Positions 1 to 7,169 of a stretch of 64,000 bases of DNA are shown here, in pieces. The stretch comes from Lachnospiraceae bacterium (GTDB taxonomy: Bacteria > Bacillota > Clostridia > Lachnospirales > Lachnospiraceae): the NCBI GenBank assembly GCA_024684215.1, contig JAIKXH010000142.1:1-64000 (forward strand), written 5' to 3'. The number at the start of each line of letters is the position of its first letter. Within the stretch, counting starts at the first letter, position 1. The position numbers and the translations under genes were made by a program. The notes below the pieces were generated by a model that saw only the letters and a list, made by a program, of their open reading frames with translations, searched no databases and had not been told where the DNA came from.

Positions 1-141
1 TTTGAGAAACTGGACAAAGCAATGAAGGAAATGCCTCTTCCTGTAGAACGAGAAGAATTTGAAGACAGGGCGAGATTGTTTGCATTAATGAGGGGCTTGG
101 AAAAATTCCTGAATCTTAAGAGGGAGTATGTAAGAGGGTGA
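1..141 (+). CDS. C-terminal end of an unidentified protein (5' truncated)
   Basis: An open frame runs from the first base to a TGA at 139-141, giving 46 residues of a protein whose start lies outside the window. The fragment is hydrophilic and rich in Glu, Arg and Lys, with a probable amphipathic helix (FEDRARLFALMRGLEKFL). No catalytic motif is visible and I do not recognise the family. Nothing downstream is close enough to suggest an operon. The frame, the charged composition and the lack of internal stops make it likely coding, but the fragment is too short to name. Confidence 0.5.
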   Translation, partial: FEKLDKAMKEMPLPVEREEFEDRARLFALMRGLEKFLNLKREYVRG

Positions 142-524
142 ACCGGATAGCTTTGTGAGAGATTAAATGCAAGGCGACGGCATGAAGAGAATTCACCGGA
201 AAGCCTCCGCCTCAGCAGGGAAACTCTTCAGGAATATAAAAAAGGTGTGCGAAGACAGTGGGTGAGGACAGCCTTGGTTTTATCGATGACTATGAACTAT
301 GTCTTTACAGGGAAAATGTGCCCGGAGCGGAGGAAGCCAAAAAGGTAAAAAGATGTAACGATAATCTTTTGAAATATAACGATAATTATAAGGATTTTAT
401 TGATTTTAAATGGCTTGTAGCCATGATAGAATTCTTATATTATAAGTTTAGAGCGTATCACAGTGCGCCCGTATACAGTAAACACAATTTGTCTTAAACA
501 GTGCATCATATGGAGGACTAAAAA
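142..524. other. Intergenic or decayed stretch with one doubtful small frame
   Basis: This 383-base stretch has no convincing gene. A 79-codon frame at 258-497 opens with GTG, has no clear ribosome binding site and an Asn/Tyr/Lys/Asp-rich product with no recognised motif. A plausible promoter for the next gene lies inside it at 415-443, which argues against coding. Bases 170-235 are comparatively GC-rich, with a 6-bp closing pair (AAGAG...CTCTT) around 184-232 that could fold, but no known RNA family is recognised. It may be a remnant of a decayed gene. Confidence 0.35.
415..443 (+). promoter_or_regulatory. Candidate sigma-70-type promoter for the 525 gene
   Basis: A TTGTAG -35 element (415-420) and a TATTAT -10 element (438-443) are separated by 17 bases, placing the transcript start near 450, about 75 bases before the ATG at 525. 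Found by eye; AT-rich context lowers the weight. Confidence 0.4.
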
Positions 525-938
525 ATGGCATGTTTTCTTATTTCCACCGCAGAGGCGGTAGTAACAACGGTCGCTGCAAAGCAGATCGAAAAGAACGAAA
601 ATCTTAGGGAAGTTAATGTATCTGAGGTAAAGTACAGTCATAAAACTCCTTTTTCAAAGAAACTTAAATGGCTCCGCAATATGCTTTGGGGTGGCAGCGC
701 GCTCCTTTTATTTGAGCATGTATGGCACGGAGAAATTGTACCTTTCTTCCCTTTCCTCACTGCAGCAAGCAATCCTGCGGATGCAGCGGAAATGCTTCAT
801 GAAATGGCTACAGTCGGCGTGACTATGGCACTTCTTGTAACCGGTGTATGGGGCGTAATCGTGGGAATCACCACAGCTATGGAGAAAAAAGCTGAAAAGG
901 AAGATGCCGCACAGATTGCAGAACATGCTGAAAATTAA
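525..938 (+). CDS. Small conserved-type membrane protein, function unknown
   Basis: The product is 137 residues. GGAGG sits 8 bases upstream of the ATG, so the start is secure. Residues about 1-20 are weakly hydrophobic. Residues about 50-75 and 92-112 are strong membrane segments (GGSALLLFEHVW and TMALLVTGVWGVIVG), and the tail is Lys/Glu/Ala-rich and probably cytoplasmic. Two membrane-buried histidines (FEHVWHGE) are notable. It lies 12 bases before another small membrane protein and probably forms a two-gene unit with it. I do not recognise a named family and assign no function. Confidence 0.75.
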   Translation: MACFLISTAEAVVTTVAAKQIEKNENLREVNVSEVKYSHKTPFSKKLKWLRNMLWGGSALLLFEHVWHGEIVPFFPFLTAASNPADAAEMLHEMATVGVTMALLVTGVWGVIVGITTAMEKKAEKEDAAQIAEHAEN

Positions 939-950
939 GGGAGAGTAAAA

Positions 951-1268
951 ATGACATTACTGACATCGGCAGTAGCCGCTATTGTATGTACGATTATCTG
1001 GTATAAAAATGCACCAAAGAATGATATGAAGATCGGAATCCTTTGCTGGATGTACTGGGGAGCTACTATAATGTGGTTTGTAGATGCTATATTTGAGTAT
1101 GCCGAGCTTAAGGCTGAGTATTTCTCACCCGCTCCCGCAGATATGTTAAACGACTTTTTCCTCGGACTTTCTGTTGTTGTATTTGGCCTTATCATATGGC
1201 TTGTTATCCTTCTTATAAAGGATCCAAAGGGCGTAATAAAATCCGCTCTTTCTAAGAAGGCAAACTAA
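951..1268 (+). CDS. Small three-helix membrane protein, function unknown
   Basis: The product is 105 residues, preceded by GGGAGAG at a good distance. Three hydrophobic segments can be seen: residues about 1-18, 25-47 (CWMYWGATIMWFVDAIFEY) and 70-92 (LGLSVVVFGLIIWLVILLI). The C-terminus is short and Lys-rich. Acidic residues sit at the ends of the second segment. It follows the 525 gene after 12 bases, so the two are probably translated from one message and may work together. No family is recognised. Confidence 0.75.
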   Translation: MTLLTSAVAAIVCTIIWYKNAPKNDMKIGILCWMYWGATIMWFVDAIFEYAELKAEYFSPAPADMLNDFFLGLSVVVFGLIIWLVILLIKDPKGVIKSALSKKAN

Positions 1269-1282
1269 TTGTATAATTAGTT
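1263..1282 (+). terminator. Weak AT-rich hairpin after the small membrane protein pair
   Basis: A perfect 8-bp inverted repeat, AACTAATT-GTAT-AATTAGTT, overlaps the stop codon at 1266-1268 and is followed after five bases by a run of five T. The stem has only two G-C pairs, so termination would be weak. The same bases contain TATAAT, so a -10 element for the HIT gene is an alternative reading. Confidence 0.3.
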
Positions 1283-1321
1283 ATACCCTTTTTATGGGAC
1301 AAAATATACGGAGGATGTAAA

Positions 1322-1756
1322 ATGTCTAATTTACCGGAGTTTGATAATAACTGTTCATATTGCGCGGAGGGAGAACTGCTTGATGCTTTCGGCATAAAAA
1401 TATGCGAGCTTCCGATGTCAAAGGTAATTCTTTTTAAAGAACAGAGCCACAAGGGACGCTGCATTGTAGCATGCAAGCGCCATGTGGACGATATTTCACA
1501 GTTAACAAAAGAGGAAAGAGCTCAGTATATGGACGATGTAGCTCATGTGGCTGAAGTTCTTCATAAACTCTTTAACCCCGACAAGATCAATTTCGGTGCA
1601 TACGGCGATACTATGCATCACCTTCATTTCCATCTTGTGCCTAAGTACAAGGACGGATACGAGTGGGGCGGAGTATTTGCCATGAACCCCGGACAGGTTA
1701 AACTTACCGATGCGGAGTATGCCGAGATGGTTGATCTGATTAAGAGAAATCTATAA
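1322..1756 (+). CDS. HIT-family nucleotide hydrolase/transferase
   Basis: The product is 144 residues, the usual length for a HIT protein. The signature HxHxHxx is present at residues about 100-106 (HLHFHLV), whose histidines bind the alpha-phosphate and form the nucleotidyl-enzyme intermediate in this family. Two N-terminal cysteines (CSYC, residues 11-14) may bind zinc, as in several HIT subfamilies. GGAGG precedes the ATG by 8 bases. The TAA stop is immediately followed by the ATG of larB, so the two genes are translationally coupled. A role in clearing nucleotidylated by-products of cofactor synthesis is possible but is inference from position only. Confidence 0.9.
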   Translation: MSNLPEFDNNCSYCAEGELLDAFGIKICELPMSKVILFKEQSHKGRCIVACKRHVDDISQLTKEERAQYMDDVAHVAEVLHKLFNPDKINFGAYGDTMHHLHFHLVPKYKDGYEWGGVFAMNPGQVKLTDAEYAEMVDLIKRNL

Positions 1757-2509
1757 ATGAACACAGAAATCAAAAAACTACTTGAAAATGTGAAAAACGG
1801 AAGCGTCTCAGTTGATGAGGCGCTTCTTGAGTTGAAGAAAGAACCCTTTGAAGATATTGGATATGCAAAAATCGATATGCATAGAAATATCAGACAGGGT
1901 ATGGCCGAAGTAATATACGGCGCCGGAAAGACTGCTCCTCAGATTCGCGGAATAGTTGAAAAAATGAGGGAAAAAGGCCAGAACAGAATACTTATAACAA
2001 GGCTTGCTCCCGAGGCAAACGAGGAGTTAAAAGATATAGCAGAGTACACGTACTACCCCGATGGAAGGATAGCCATCGTGGGAGGTAAACCCACGCCTGA
2101 CGGAATCGGTAAAATTGTTGTAGCCACCGGGGGTACCAGCGATATTCCTGTTGCGGAGGAAGCTGCACTTACTGCGGAATGTTTTGGAAATGAAGTAGTA
2201 AGACTCTACGATGTAGGCGTGGCCGGACTTCACAGGCTTTTATCGCATATGGATGAGATAATGGATGCATCGGTGATAATAGCTATTGCGGGAATGGAAG
2301 GCGCGCTGGCCAGTGTTATCGGCGGACTTGCAGACTGCCCGGTTATAGCAGTCCCTACAAGCGTGGGCTATGGAGCGTCATTTGGAGGAGTATCTGCGCT
2401 TTTGTCGATGCTTAATTCCTGTGCGAGCGGAGTGAGCGTGGTTAATATTGATAATGGCTTTGGCGCCGGATATACGGCGGGAATGATAAATCATATGGAG
2501 GCAAAATAA
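1757..2509 (+). CDS. larB: LarB, pyridinium-3,5-biscarboxylic acid mononucleotide synthase
   Basis: The product is 250 residues, typical for LarB. LarB carboxylates nicotinic acid adenine dinucleotide and hydrolyses its phosphoanhydride, the first step in making the nickel-pincer nucleotide cofactor. The C-terminal half resembles AIR carboxylase (PurE): ATGGTSDIPVAEEA near residue 124 and PTSVGYGASFGG near 201 are family hallmarks, followed by the Gly-rich end NIDNGFGAGYTAG. The ATG directly follows the HIT stop codon, and the TAA overlaps the larC ATG by one base, so HIT-larB-larC are coupled. Confidence 0.95.
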   Translation: MNTEIKKLLENVKNGSVSVDEALLELKKEPFEDIGYAKIDMHRNIRQGMAEVIYGAGKTAPQIRGIVEKMREKGQNRILITRLAPEANEELKDIAEYTYYPDGRIAIVGGKPTPDGIGKIVVATGGTSDIPVAEEAALTAECFGNEVVRLYDVGVAGLHRLLSHMDEIMDASVIIAIAGMEGALASVIGGLADCPVIAVPTSVGYGASFGGVSALLSMLNSCASGVSVVNIDNGFGAGYTAGMINHMEAK

Positions 2510-3840
2510 TGAAGACACTTTATTTGGATTGCGGCATGGGCGCAGCCGGAGACATGCTTACCGCTGCATTATTGGAACTTTTGCCTGATAGAGATGAGTT
2601 TGTAAAAAAATTAAACAATATGGGAATTCCCGATGTGGAATTTGTAAAAGAAAAAGCTGTAAAGTGCGGCGTGGTAGGTACTCATATGACCGTTAAAGTT
2701 AGCGGCGTTGAAGAAGATGAAAACATGCATGATCACGAGCATCACCACGAGCACGAGTATGATCACGACCACGATCATGACCACGATCATGACCATCACC
2801 ACGAGCACGAGTATGATCACGACCATGATCACCATCACGAGCATGAGTACGACCATGATCACCATCATGATCATGAACATGGTCATGGTCATCACCACCA
2901 CAGCGGTATGGCGGATATTAAGCATATAGTTACCGAGCACATGAATATCCCTGAAAAGGTGGCTAAGGACGTTATGAACGTCTATGCCTTGATAGCTGAA
3001 GCAGAAAGCAGCGTTCATGGGGTGCCGGTTACGGAGATCCACTTCCATGAAGTAGGAACTATGGATGCCATTGCGGATATCACCGCAGTATGTATGCTTA
3101 TGAACGAGATAAAGCCCGATGAGGTCGTCGTTTCTCCTGTACATGTAGGAAGCGGACGAGTTAAGTGTGCACACGGAATATTGCCTGTCCCTGCGCCTGC
3201 TACAGCATATATTCTTAAGGGAATTCCTTCCTACGGCGGAGGAGTAAAGGGAGAACTTTGCACACCTACCGGAGCTGCGCTTTTAAAATATTTTGCAACA
3301 AGATTTGGTGATATGCCGGTAATGAGCACAGATGCCATTGGTTATGGGTGCGGTAAAAAAGATTTCGAGACCGCAAATTGTGTGAGAGCTATGCTTGGAC
3401 AGTCACAGAGCACAACCGGCGAAGTGATAGAGCTTTCCTGCAATGTGGACGACATGACCGCAGAGGAAATAGGTTTTGCTATGGAGAGACTCTTTGACGG
3501 CGGTGCAAGAGAGGTATTTACCACTTCCGTCGGAATGAAAAAATCACGCCCCGGAGTTTTACTTACAATAATATGCGATCCTTCAGACAGGGAAAAGATG
3601 CTTGGGCTTATCTATAAGCATACGTCCACTATCGGTGTCAGAGAGACTGTCCATAAAAGATATATTTTAGACAGAAAGATTGAAACCGCAAGCACAAAAT
3701 ATGGTGATGTAAGGATAAAGGAGTCTTCCGGTTACGGAGCAAGCCGCAAAAAGCTTGAGTACGAAGACTTGGCACGCATTGCCAGAGAAAATGACTTGTC
3801 GCTTTCAGAAATTAAAGCGGCGCTGAGCGATATAATTTAA
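2509..3840 (+). CDS. larC: LarC, nickel insertion protein for the nickel-pincer cofactor
   Basis: The product is 443 residues and is encoded in one continuous frame, unlike Lactobacillus plantarum, where larC1 and larC2 are joined by frameshifting. LarC is a CTP-dependent cyclometallase that inserts nickel into the pincer nucleotide. The N-terminus (LDCGMGAAGDM) and HFHEVGTMDAIADI near residue 179 are family signatures. The C-terminal part (SCNVDDMTAEEIGFAMERLF and beyond) is the LarC2 domain. Residues 74-131 are a low-complexity His/Asp/Glu stretch with about thirty histidines, probably a nickel store; this is far longer than needed for catalysis. Translation is coupled to larB by a TAATG overlap. 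Confidence 0.95.
   Translation: MKTLYLDCGMGAAGDMLTAALLELLPDRDEFVKKLNNMGIPDVEFVKEKAVKCGVVGTHMTVKVSGVEEDENMHDHEHHHEHEYDHDHDHDHDHDHHHEHEYDHDHDHHHEHEYDHDHHHDHEHGHGHHHHSGMADIKHIVTEHMNIPEKVAKDVMNVYALIAEAESSVHGVPVTEIHFHEVGTMDAIADITAVCMLMNEIKPDEVVVSPVHVGSGRVKCAHGILPVPAPATAYILKGIPSYGGGVKGELCTPTGAALLKYFATRFGDMPVMSTDAIGYGCGKKDFETANCVRAMLGQSQSTTGEVIELSCNVDDMTAEEIGFAMERLFDGGAREVFTTSVGMKKSRPGVLLTIICDPSDREKMLGLIYKHTSTIGVRETVHKRYILDRKIETASTKYGDVRIKESSGYGASRKKLEYEDLARIARENDLSLSEIKAALSDII
2728..2901 (+). repeat. In-frame repeat array coding the His-rich region of LarC
   Basis: About 174 bases encode residues 74-131 of LarC. The unit HHHEHEYDHDH occurs three times with variable HD runs between copies, and the DNA shows matching blocks such as CACGAGCACGAGTATGATCA. 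Copies differ at synonymous sites, so the expansion is not very recent. Length is expected to vary between strains. Confidence 0.85.
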
Positions 3841-3936
3841 GTTGTGTAGATTAAAGCAATGAGATCGGCGAACGGCATATTGCAAAGAAAGCATCGCAGT
3901 CTGCAGAGTATTATACATGATAGTACGGGAGGTTAG

Positions 3937-4770
3937 ATGGATAAAGCATCTGTAGAAAGTCAATTAGGGATAGCAATGTGTGAAGCGCAGGACACTGAGG
4001 AGATGTTTTGGCTCAGGCAAAACGACGACCTTCAGAGTCAGATGTTGCTCGGACAAAAGCTTGTAAGTGCATACAGATATAAAGAGGCTGCTGCTGTGTG
4101 GGAAAACGCTGCCGCAAGATTTGATGTGGGAGCTGATCTTTATCTAAAGCTTGGCGGAGCATACCTTACGGTCAGAAGCTTTGATAACGCAAAAAAAGCC
4201 TATGAAAAATACCTTGTAATGGGCGGAGATGAAAAATCGTATTCATACCCAATGGGTATATGGCATTATCTTAAAGGCGAATATAAAACTGCGGCAGAGC
4301 TTTTTGAAAAATGCGTACCATGTGACGGAGAGATGATGATCGCTCTCATATATTGGCACTGCCTTTCGCTTTTGAGGGCAGAGATTTCCTCGGGTGAGGT
4401 AGATCATATCCGGAATTTAAGAACAAATGAAAGTAAATTTAGAGAGCTCCCATTTTTAAAGTATTATACCAAAGACCTTGATGTGGGGCACCATACAGCG
4501 TATAAAAACGCAGTGGCTCTCATCGCCGGCGAAAAGGATTTAAGTAAGGCGCTTGAAGAACTTGAAAAAGAAGATGATGACTTAAATTATTGCATCTATG
4601 CCTACGGCGTATATGTTTATCTAAAGGTGAAAGAGAGCAGCAACAGCTCAAAAACAAATGGATTACCAAGCGCTTCAAGCGGTGAATTCCTCAAAAAGAT
4701 TTTAAAGAGAAATAAAATGTGGCCCTGCATTTCTTATATAGCAGCATGGAATGATAAATTATGTCAGTAG
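3937..4770 (+). CDS. TPR-like helical-repeat protein inside the lar operon, function unknown
   Basis: The product is 277 residues, soluble, with no signal peptide. Residues about 25-125 contain two to three TPR-like helical pairs (KEAAAVWENAAARFD, LYLKLGGAYLTVRSFDNAKKAYEKYL, GIWHYLKGEYKTAAELFEKC). The rest is helical and lacks catalytic motifs, and a Ser/Asn-rich linker occurs near residue 235. GGGAGG precedes the ATG. The last ten bases overlap the larE start, so it is co-translated with larE and sits between larC and larE. That placement suggests a scaffold or accessory role in cofactor assembly, which is inference; the family is not recognised. Confidence 0.8.
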   Translation: MDKASVESQLGIAMCEAQDTEEMFWLRQNDDLQSQMLLGQKLVSAYRYKEAAAVWENAAARFDVGADLYLKLGGAYLTVRSFDNAKKAYEKYLVMGGDEKSYSYPMGIWHYLKGEYKTAAELFEKCVPCDGEMMIALIYWHCLSLLRAEISSGEVDHIRNLRTNESKFRELPFLKYYTKDLDVGHHTAYKNAVALIAGEKDLSKALEELEKEDDDLNYCIYAYGVYVYLKVKESSNSSKTNGLPSASSGEFLKKILKRNKMWPCISYIAAWNDKLCQ

Positions 4771-5588
4771 AATTAACATTAGAACAAAACAACAAAATAG
4801 AATTACTGAAAAAATACATTGCAGAAATGGGCAGCGTTGCCGTCGCTTTTTCCGCAGGGGTAGATTCTGCGCTTTTGCTTAAAGTAGCTCACGATACACT
4901 TAGGGACAAGGCTATAGCCATCACCGCAAAGCTCCATTCGATTCCGGAAAAAGAGATAGCTGAATCTATAGAGTTTTGCAAAAATGAAGGAATCAAACAG
5001 ATAATTGTCGATATCGATGAGCTCCGGATTGATGGTTTCAGAGAAAATCCCGAAAACAGATGCTATATATGCAAAAAAGCTCTTTTTACAAATATGCTGG
5101 AAACGGCAAAAGAAAACGGAATAGAGAATCTTATAGAGGGTTCAAATCTTGATGATACCGGGGATTACAGGCCCGGACGGATTGCTTTAAATGAACTTAA
5201 TATCAAAAGTCCATTAAAAGAAGCGGGGCTTACAAAAGCTGATATAAGGGCTGCTGCAAATATGTATGGACTGAGGGAATGGAACAAGCCTTCACTTGCA
5301 TGCCTTTCTACAAGGATTCCATACGGAGAGCTGATCACCGTAGAAAAACTTAAAATGATTGAAAAGGGTGAAGAAAAACTGCGTGAAATGGGCTTTGAAC
5401 AGGTTAGAGTAAGAGCTCACGGAAATCTTGCGCGGATAGAAACTTTACCTGAAGACATAATAAAGGCCGCTGAGCCTGTAAACTCAGCAGCCATTAATGA
5501 ATACTTCAGAAGTATCGGCTTTACCTATGTGTCTTTAGACCTTGGCGGTTACAAGACAGGAAGTATGAACCGCGAGATCAAAGCGTAA
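4761..5588 (+). CDS. larE: LarE, ATP-dependent sulfur transferase (three-cysteine, cluster type)
   Basis: The product is 275 residues. LarE adenylylates the pyridinium biscarboxylate and replaces carboxylate oxygens with sulfur, giving the SCS pincer ligand. The PP-loop is clear at residues 29-36 (AFSAGVDS). Three cysteines stand out: C101 and C104 in RCYICKKALF, and C181 in SLACLSTRIP, the position equivalent to the sacrificial Cys176 of Lactobacillus plantarum. Enzymes with all three are known to bind a [4Fe-4S] cluster that carries sulfur catalytically instead of sacrificing the side chain. By that pattern this is the cluster type. The start overlaps the upstream gene by ten bases. Confidence 0.93.
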   Translation: MSVELTLEQNNKIELLKKYIAEMGSVAVAFSAGVDSALLLKVAHDTLRDKAIAITAKLHSIPEKEIAESIEFCKNEGIKQIIVDIDELRIDGFRENPENRCYICKKALFTNMLETAKENGIENLIEGSNLDDTGDYRPGRIALNELNIKSPLKEAGLTKADIRAAANMYGLREWNKPSLACLSTRIPYGELITVEKLKMIEKGEEKLREMGFEQVRVRAHGNLARIETLPEDIIKAAEPVNSAAINEYFRSIGFTYVSLDLGGYKTGSMNREIKA

Positions 5589-5618
5589 CTCTCTTTACAT
5601 AGGTATTTACGCAAAGGT

Positions 5619-5656
5619 CTTAAAGCATAAATCTTTTAGACTTAAAGCATAAGTCT
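5619..5656 (+). repeat. Tandem duplication of the 3' end of the alcohol dehydrogenase gene
   Basis: CTTAAAGCATAAATCT (5619-5634) and CTTAAAGCATAAGTCT (5641-5656) match at 15 of 16 bases with a period of 22. The second copy is the last coding triplets and stop of the minus-strand dehydrogenase; the first lies just beyond the stop. The 3' end, stop codon included, has therefore been duplicated into the spacer. Confidence 0.75.
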
Positions 5657-6811
5657 GTAGATATTCTCGATATCTTTTGTGGTAAGCTCGGTAAATCCGA
5701 CGATCTTTCCACTGCCTAAAGTACATGTCTCGGCAAGCTTGGGAATATCTTCCTCTTTAGCACCGATCTCAGCAAACGTAAGGGGCATTCCTATTGACTT
5801 AAGGAATGTCTTCAAGGCTTCTATACCCTTCTTTGCAGTATTTTCGGGATTTGCAAAATCCATCTGGCATCCCCATACTCTTACAGCAATCTGCGCATAT
5901 CTCATAACATCATGCTTTAAAGTGTAAGTGAATACTGCGGGCATTGTAACTGCGAGTCCTGCGCCGTGAGTACAATCATACATTGCGGAGAGCTCATGCT
6001 CGATATTGTGGCTGTTCCAGTCCTGGCTTCTTCCTACGCCGCAACTGTTGTTGTGAGCCATCATACCCGCCCACATGATATTTGCTCTTGCTTCGTAGTC
6101 ATTGGGGTTGGCGATAACCTTTGGAGTTTCGTTAACCATGGCAAGAATGAGTCCTTCTATCATGCGGTCAGTGGTCTCGACATTTTTAGTGTTTGTAAGA
6201 TATCTCTCATAAAGATGAGCGATAATGTCGGTCGCACCTGCTGCAGTCTGGTAAGGAGGAAGAGTCTGAGTAAGCTCGGGGTTAAGGATTGAAAACTTGG
6301 GGCGGATGGCATCGCTGCCTGCACCGCGCTTCAGCATTCCTTCTTCTTTTGTAATAACCGAGTCGCCGCTTCCTTCGGAACCTGCAGCAGCGATGGTGAG
6401 AACTGTTCCTACGGGCAGAGCCTTTTCGATACGTGCCTTTCCGCTGTAGAAGTCCCAGAAATCGCCGTCATAGCAACATCCGGCTGCAATAGCCTTGGAT
6501 GAATCGATGGTACTTCCTCCGCCTACAGCAAGTACGAAGTTCACACCTTCCTTTTTACAAAGGTCGATTCCTTCGTAAACCAGACCGCTTCTGGGATTTG
6601 GTTTAACACCGCCAAGTTCGCAAAACGAAACTCCCTCTGCGGTAAGAGAAGCCTTGACCCTGTCTAAAAGCCCGCTTCGAACAACACTTCCTCCGCCGTA
6701 GTGTATGAGGACTTTAGAACCGCCGAATCTTTTAACAAGTGAACCTGCCTGTCCTTCGGAGCCCTTTCCGAACGCAAAGTAGGTAGGTGAGTAAAAACTA
6801 AAATTATCCAT
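5642..6811 (-). CDS. Iron-containing alcohol dehydrogenase (butanol dehydrogenase-like)
   Basis: The product is 389 residues from the ATG at 6811, preferred over an in-frame ATG at 6826 because AAAGGGA lies 6 bases upstream of it. The cofactor site GGGSTIDSSKAI near residue 96 and the metal-site region (GATDIIAHLYERYL, later HNIEHELSAMYDCTHGAGLA, with conserved Asp and three His) are typical of group III, NAD(P)H-dependent dehydrogenases such as BdhA/YugJ. It probably reduces short aldehydes to alcohols in fermentation. It is convergent with larE, and its own promoter must lie in the 6812-7169 gap. Substrate cannot be set from sequence. Confidence 0.93.
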   Translation of the reverse strand: MDNFSFYSPTYFAFGKGSEGQAGSLVKRFGGSKVLIHYGGGSVVRSGLLDRVKASLTAEGVSFCELGGVKPNPRSGLVYEGIDLCKKEGVNFVLAVGGGSTIDSSKAIAAGCCYDGDFWDFYSGKARIEKALPVGTVLTIAAAGSEGSGDSVITKEEGMLKRGAGSDAIRPKFSILNPELTQTLPPYQTAAGATDIIAHLYERYLTNTKNVETTDRMIEGLILAMVNETPKVIANPNDYEARANIMWAGMMAHNNSCGVGRSQDWNSHNIEHELSAMYDCTHGAGLAVTMPAVFTYTLKHDVMRYAQIAVRVWGCQMDFANPENTAKKGIEALKTFLKSIGMPLTFAEIGAKEEDIPKLAETCTLGSGKIVGFTELTTKDIENIYRLML

Positions 6812-7169
6812 TGTTTTCCCTTTCATATTAAGTGATTGTATTGTAGTTACAGAGAATAAAAAACATTTATGATAAAAATGACACGGTGCAAAGCTGCAAT
6901 TTCATGGGCAGATTGGCGCCGTACCGTATGTTTAAACTATACACTAAGAAAAAATTGCGAACAATCAGAGAAAAACACAAAAATATAGCCAGAATTTTTA
7001 CATTTCTAAAAATAGGATAAATTAGCTCATTCGGTTGACTAACAAGGCTCCGATTCATTATACTTAAAGGGTATTTATACGACTCAAAATTAAATAGTAA
7101 GTTTTTTGGAAACAGGCACTTGAAATAGTATTAACAGCAGTTGTTTTTCTAACGAAAGGGGCATGGTTT
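6812..7169. other. Divergent regulatory gap between adh (-) and PPi-pfk (+)
   Basis: This 358-base AT-rich gap separates divergent genes and should hold both promoters. For the plus strand a candidate is described separately. For the minus strand only a lone TACAAT-like -10 is seen near 6840-6850. TTGACTAACAA at about 7034-7044 resembles part of a Rex (NADH-sensing) half site, but the full palindrome is not present. A 63-codon minus-strand frame at 6867-7058 has no supporting feature and is treated as chance. Confidence 0.5.
7106..7134 (+). promoter_or_regulatory. Candidate promoter for the PPi-phosphofructokinase
   Basis: TTGGAA (7106-7111) and TATTAA (7129-7134) are 17 bases apart, giving a transcript start near 7141 and a short leader ending in GAAAGGGG before the ATG at 7170. 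Identified by eye. Confidence 0.4.

Noticed and set aside
258-497. 79-codon GTG-started frame
   Set aside because: No ribosome binding site, no motif, and a likely promoter lies inside it; kept only as part of a non-coding stretch.
2611-3174. Long minus-strand and alternate-frame open frames opposite larC, rich in Met, Val and Thr/Ile
   Set aside because: They arise from the His-rich repeat read in other frames; composition is implausible and larC is secure.
7034-7044. TTGACTAACAA as a Rex-binding site for adh or pfp
   Set aside because: Only part of the palindrome matches the known consensus; too short to claim.
6867-7058. 63-codon minus-strand frame in the adh/pfp gap
   Set aside because: AT-rich chance frame without ribosome binding site or motif, overlapping expected promoters.
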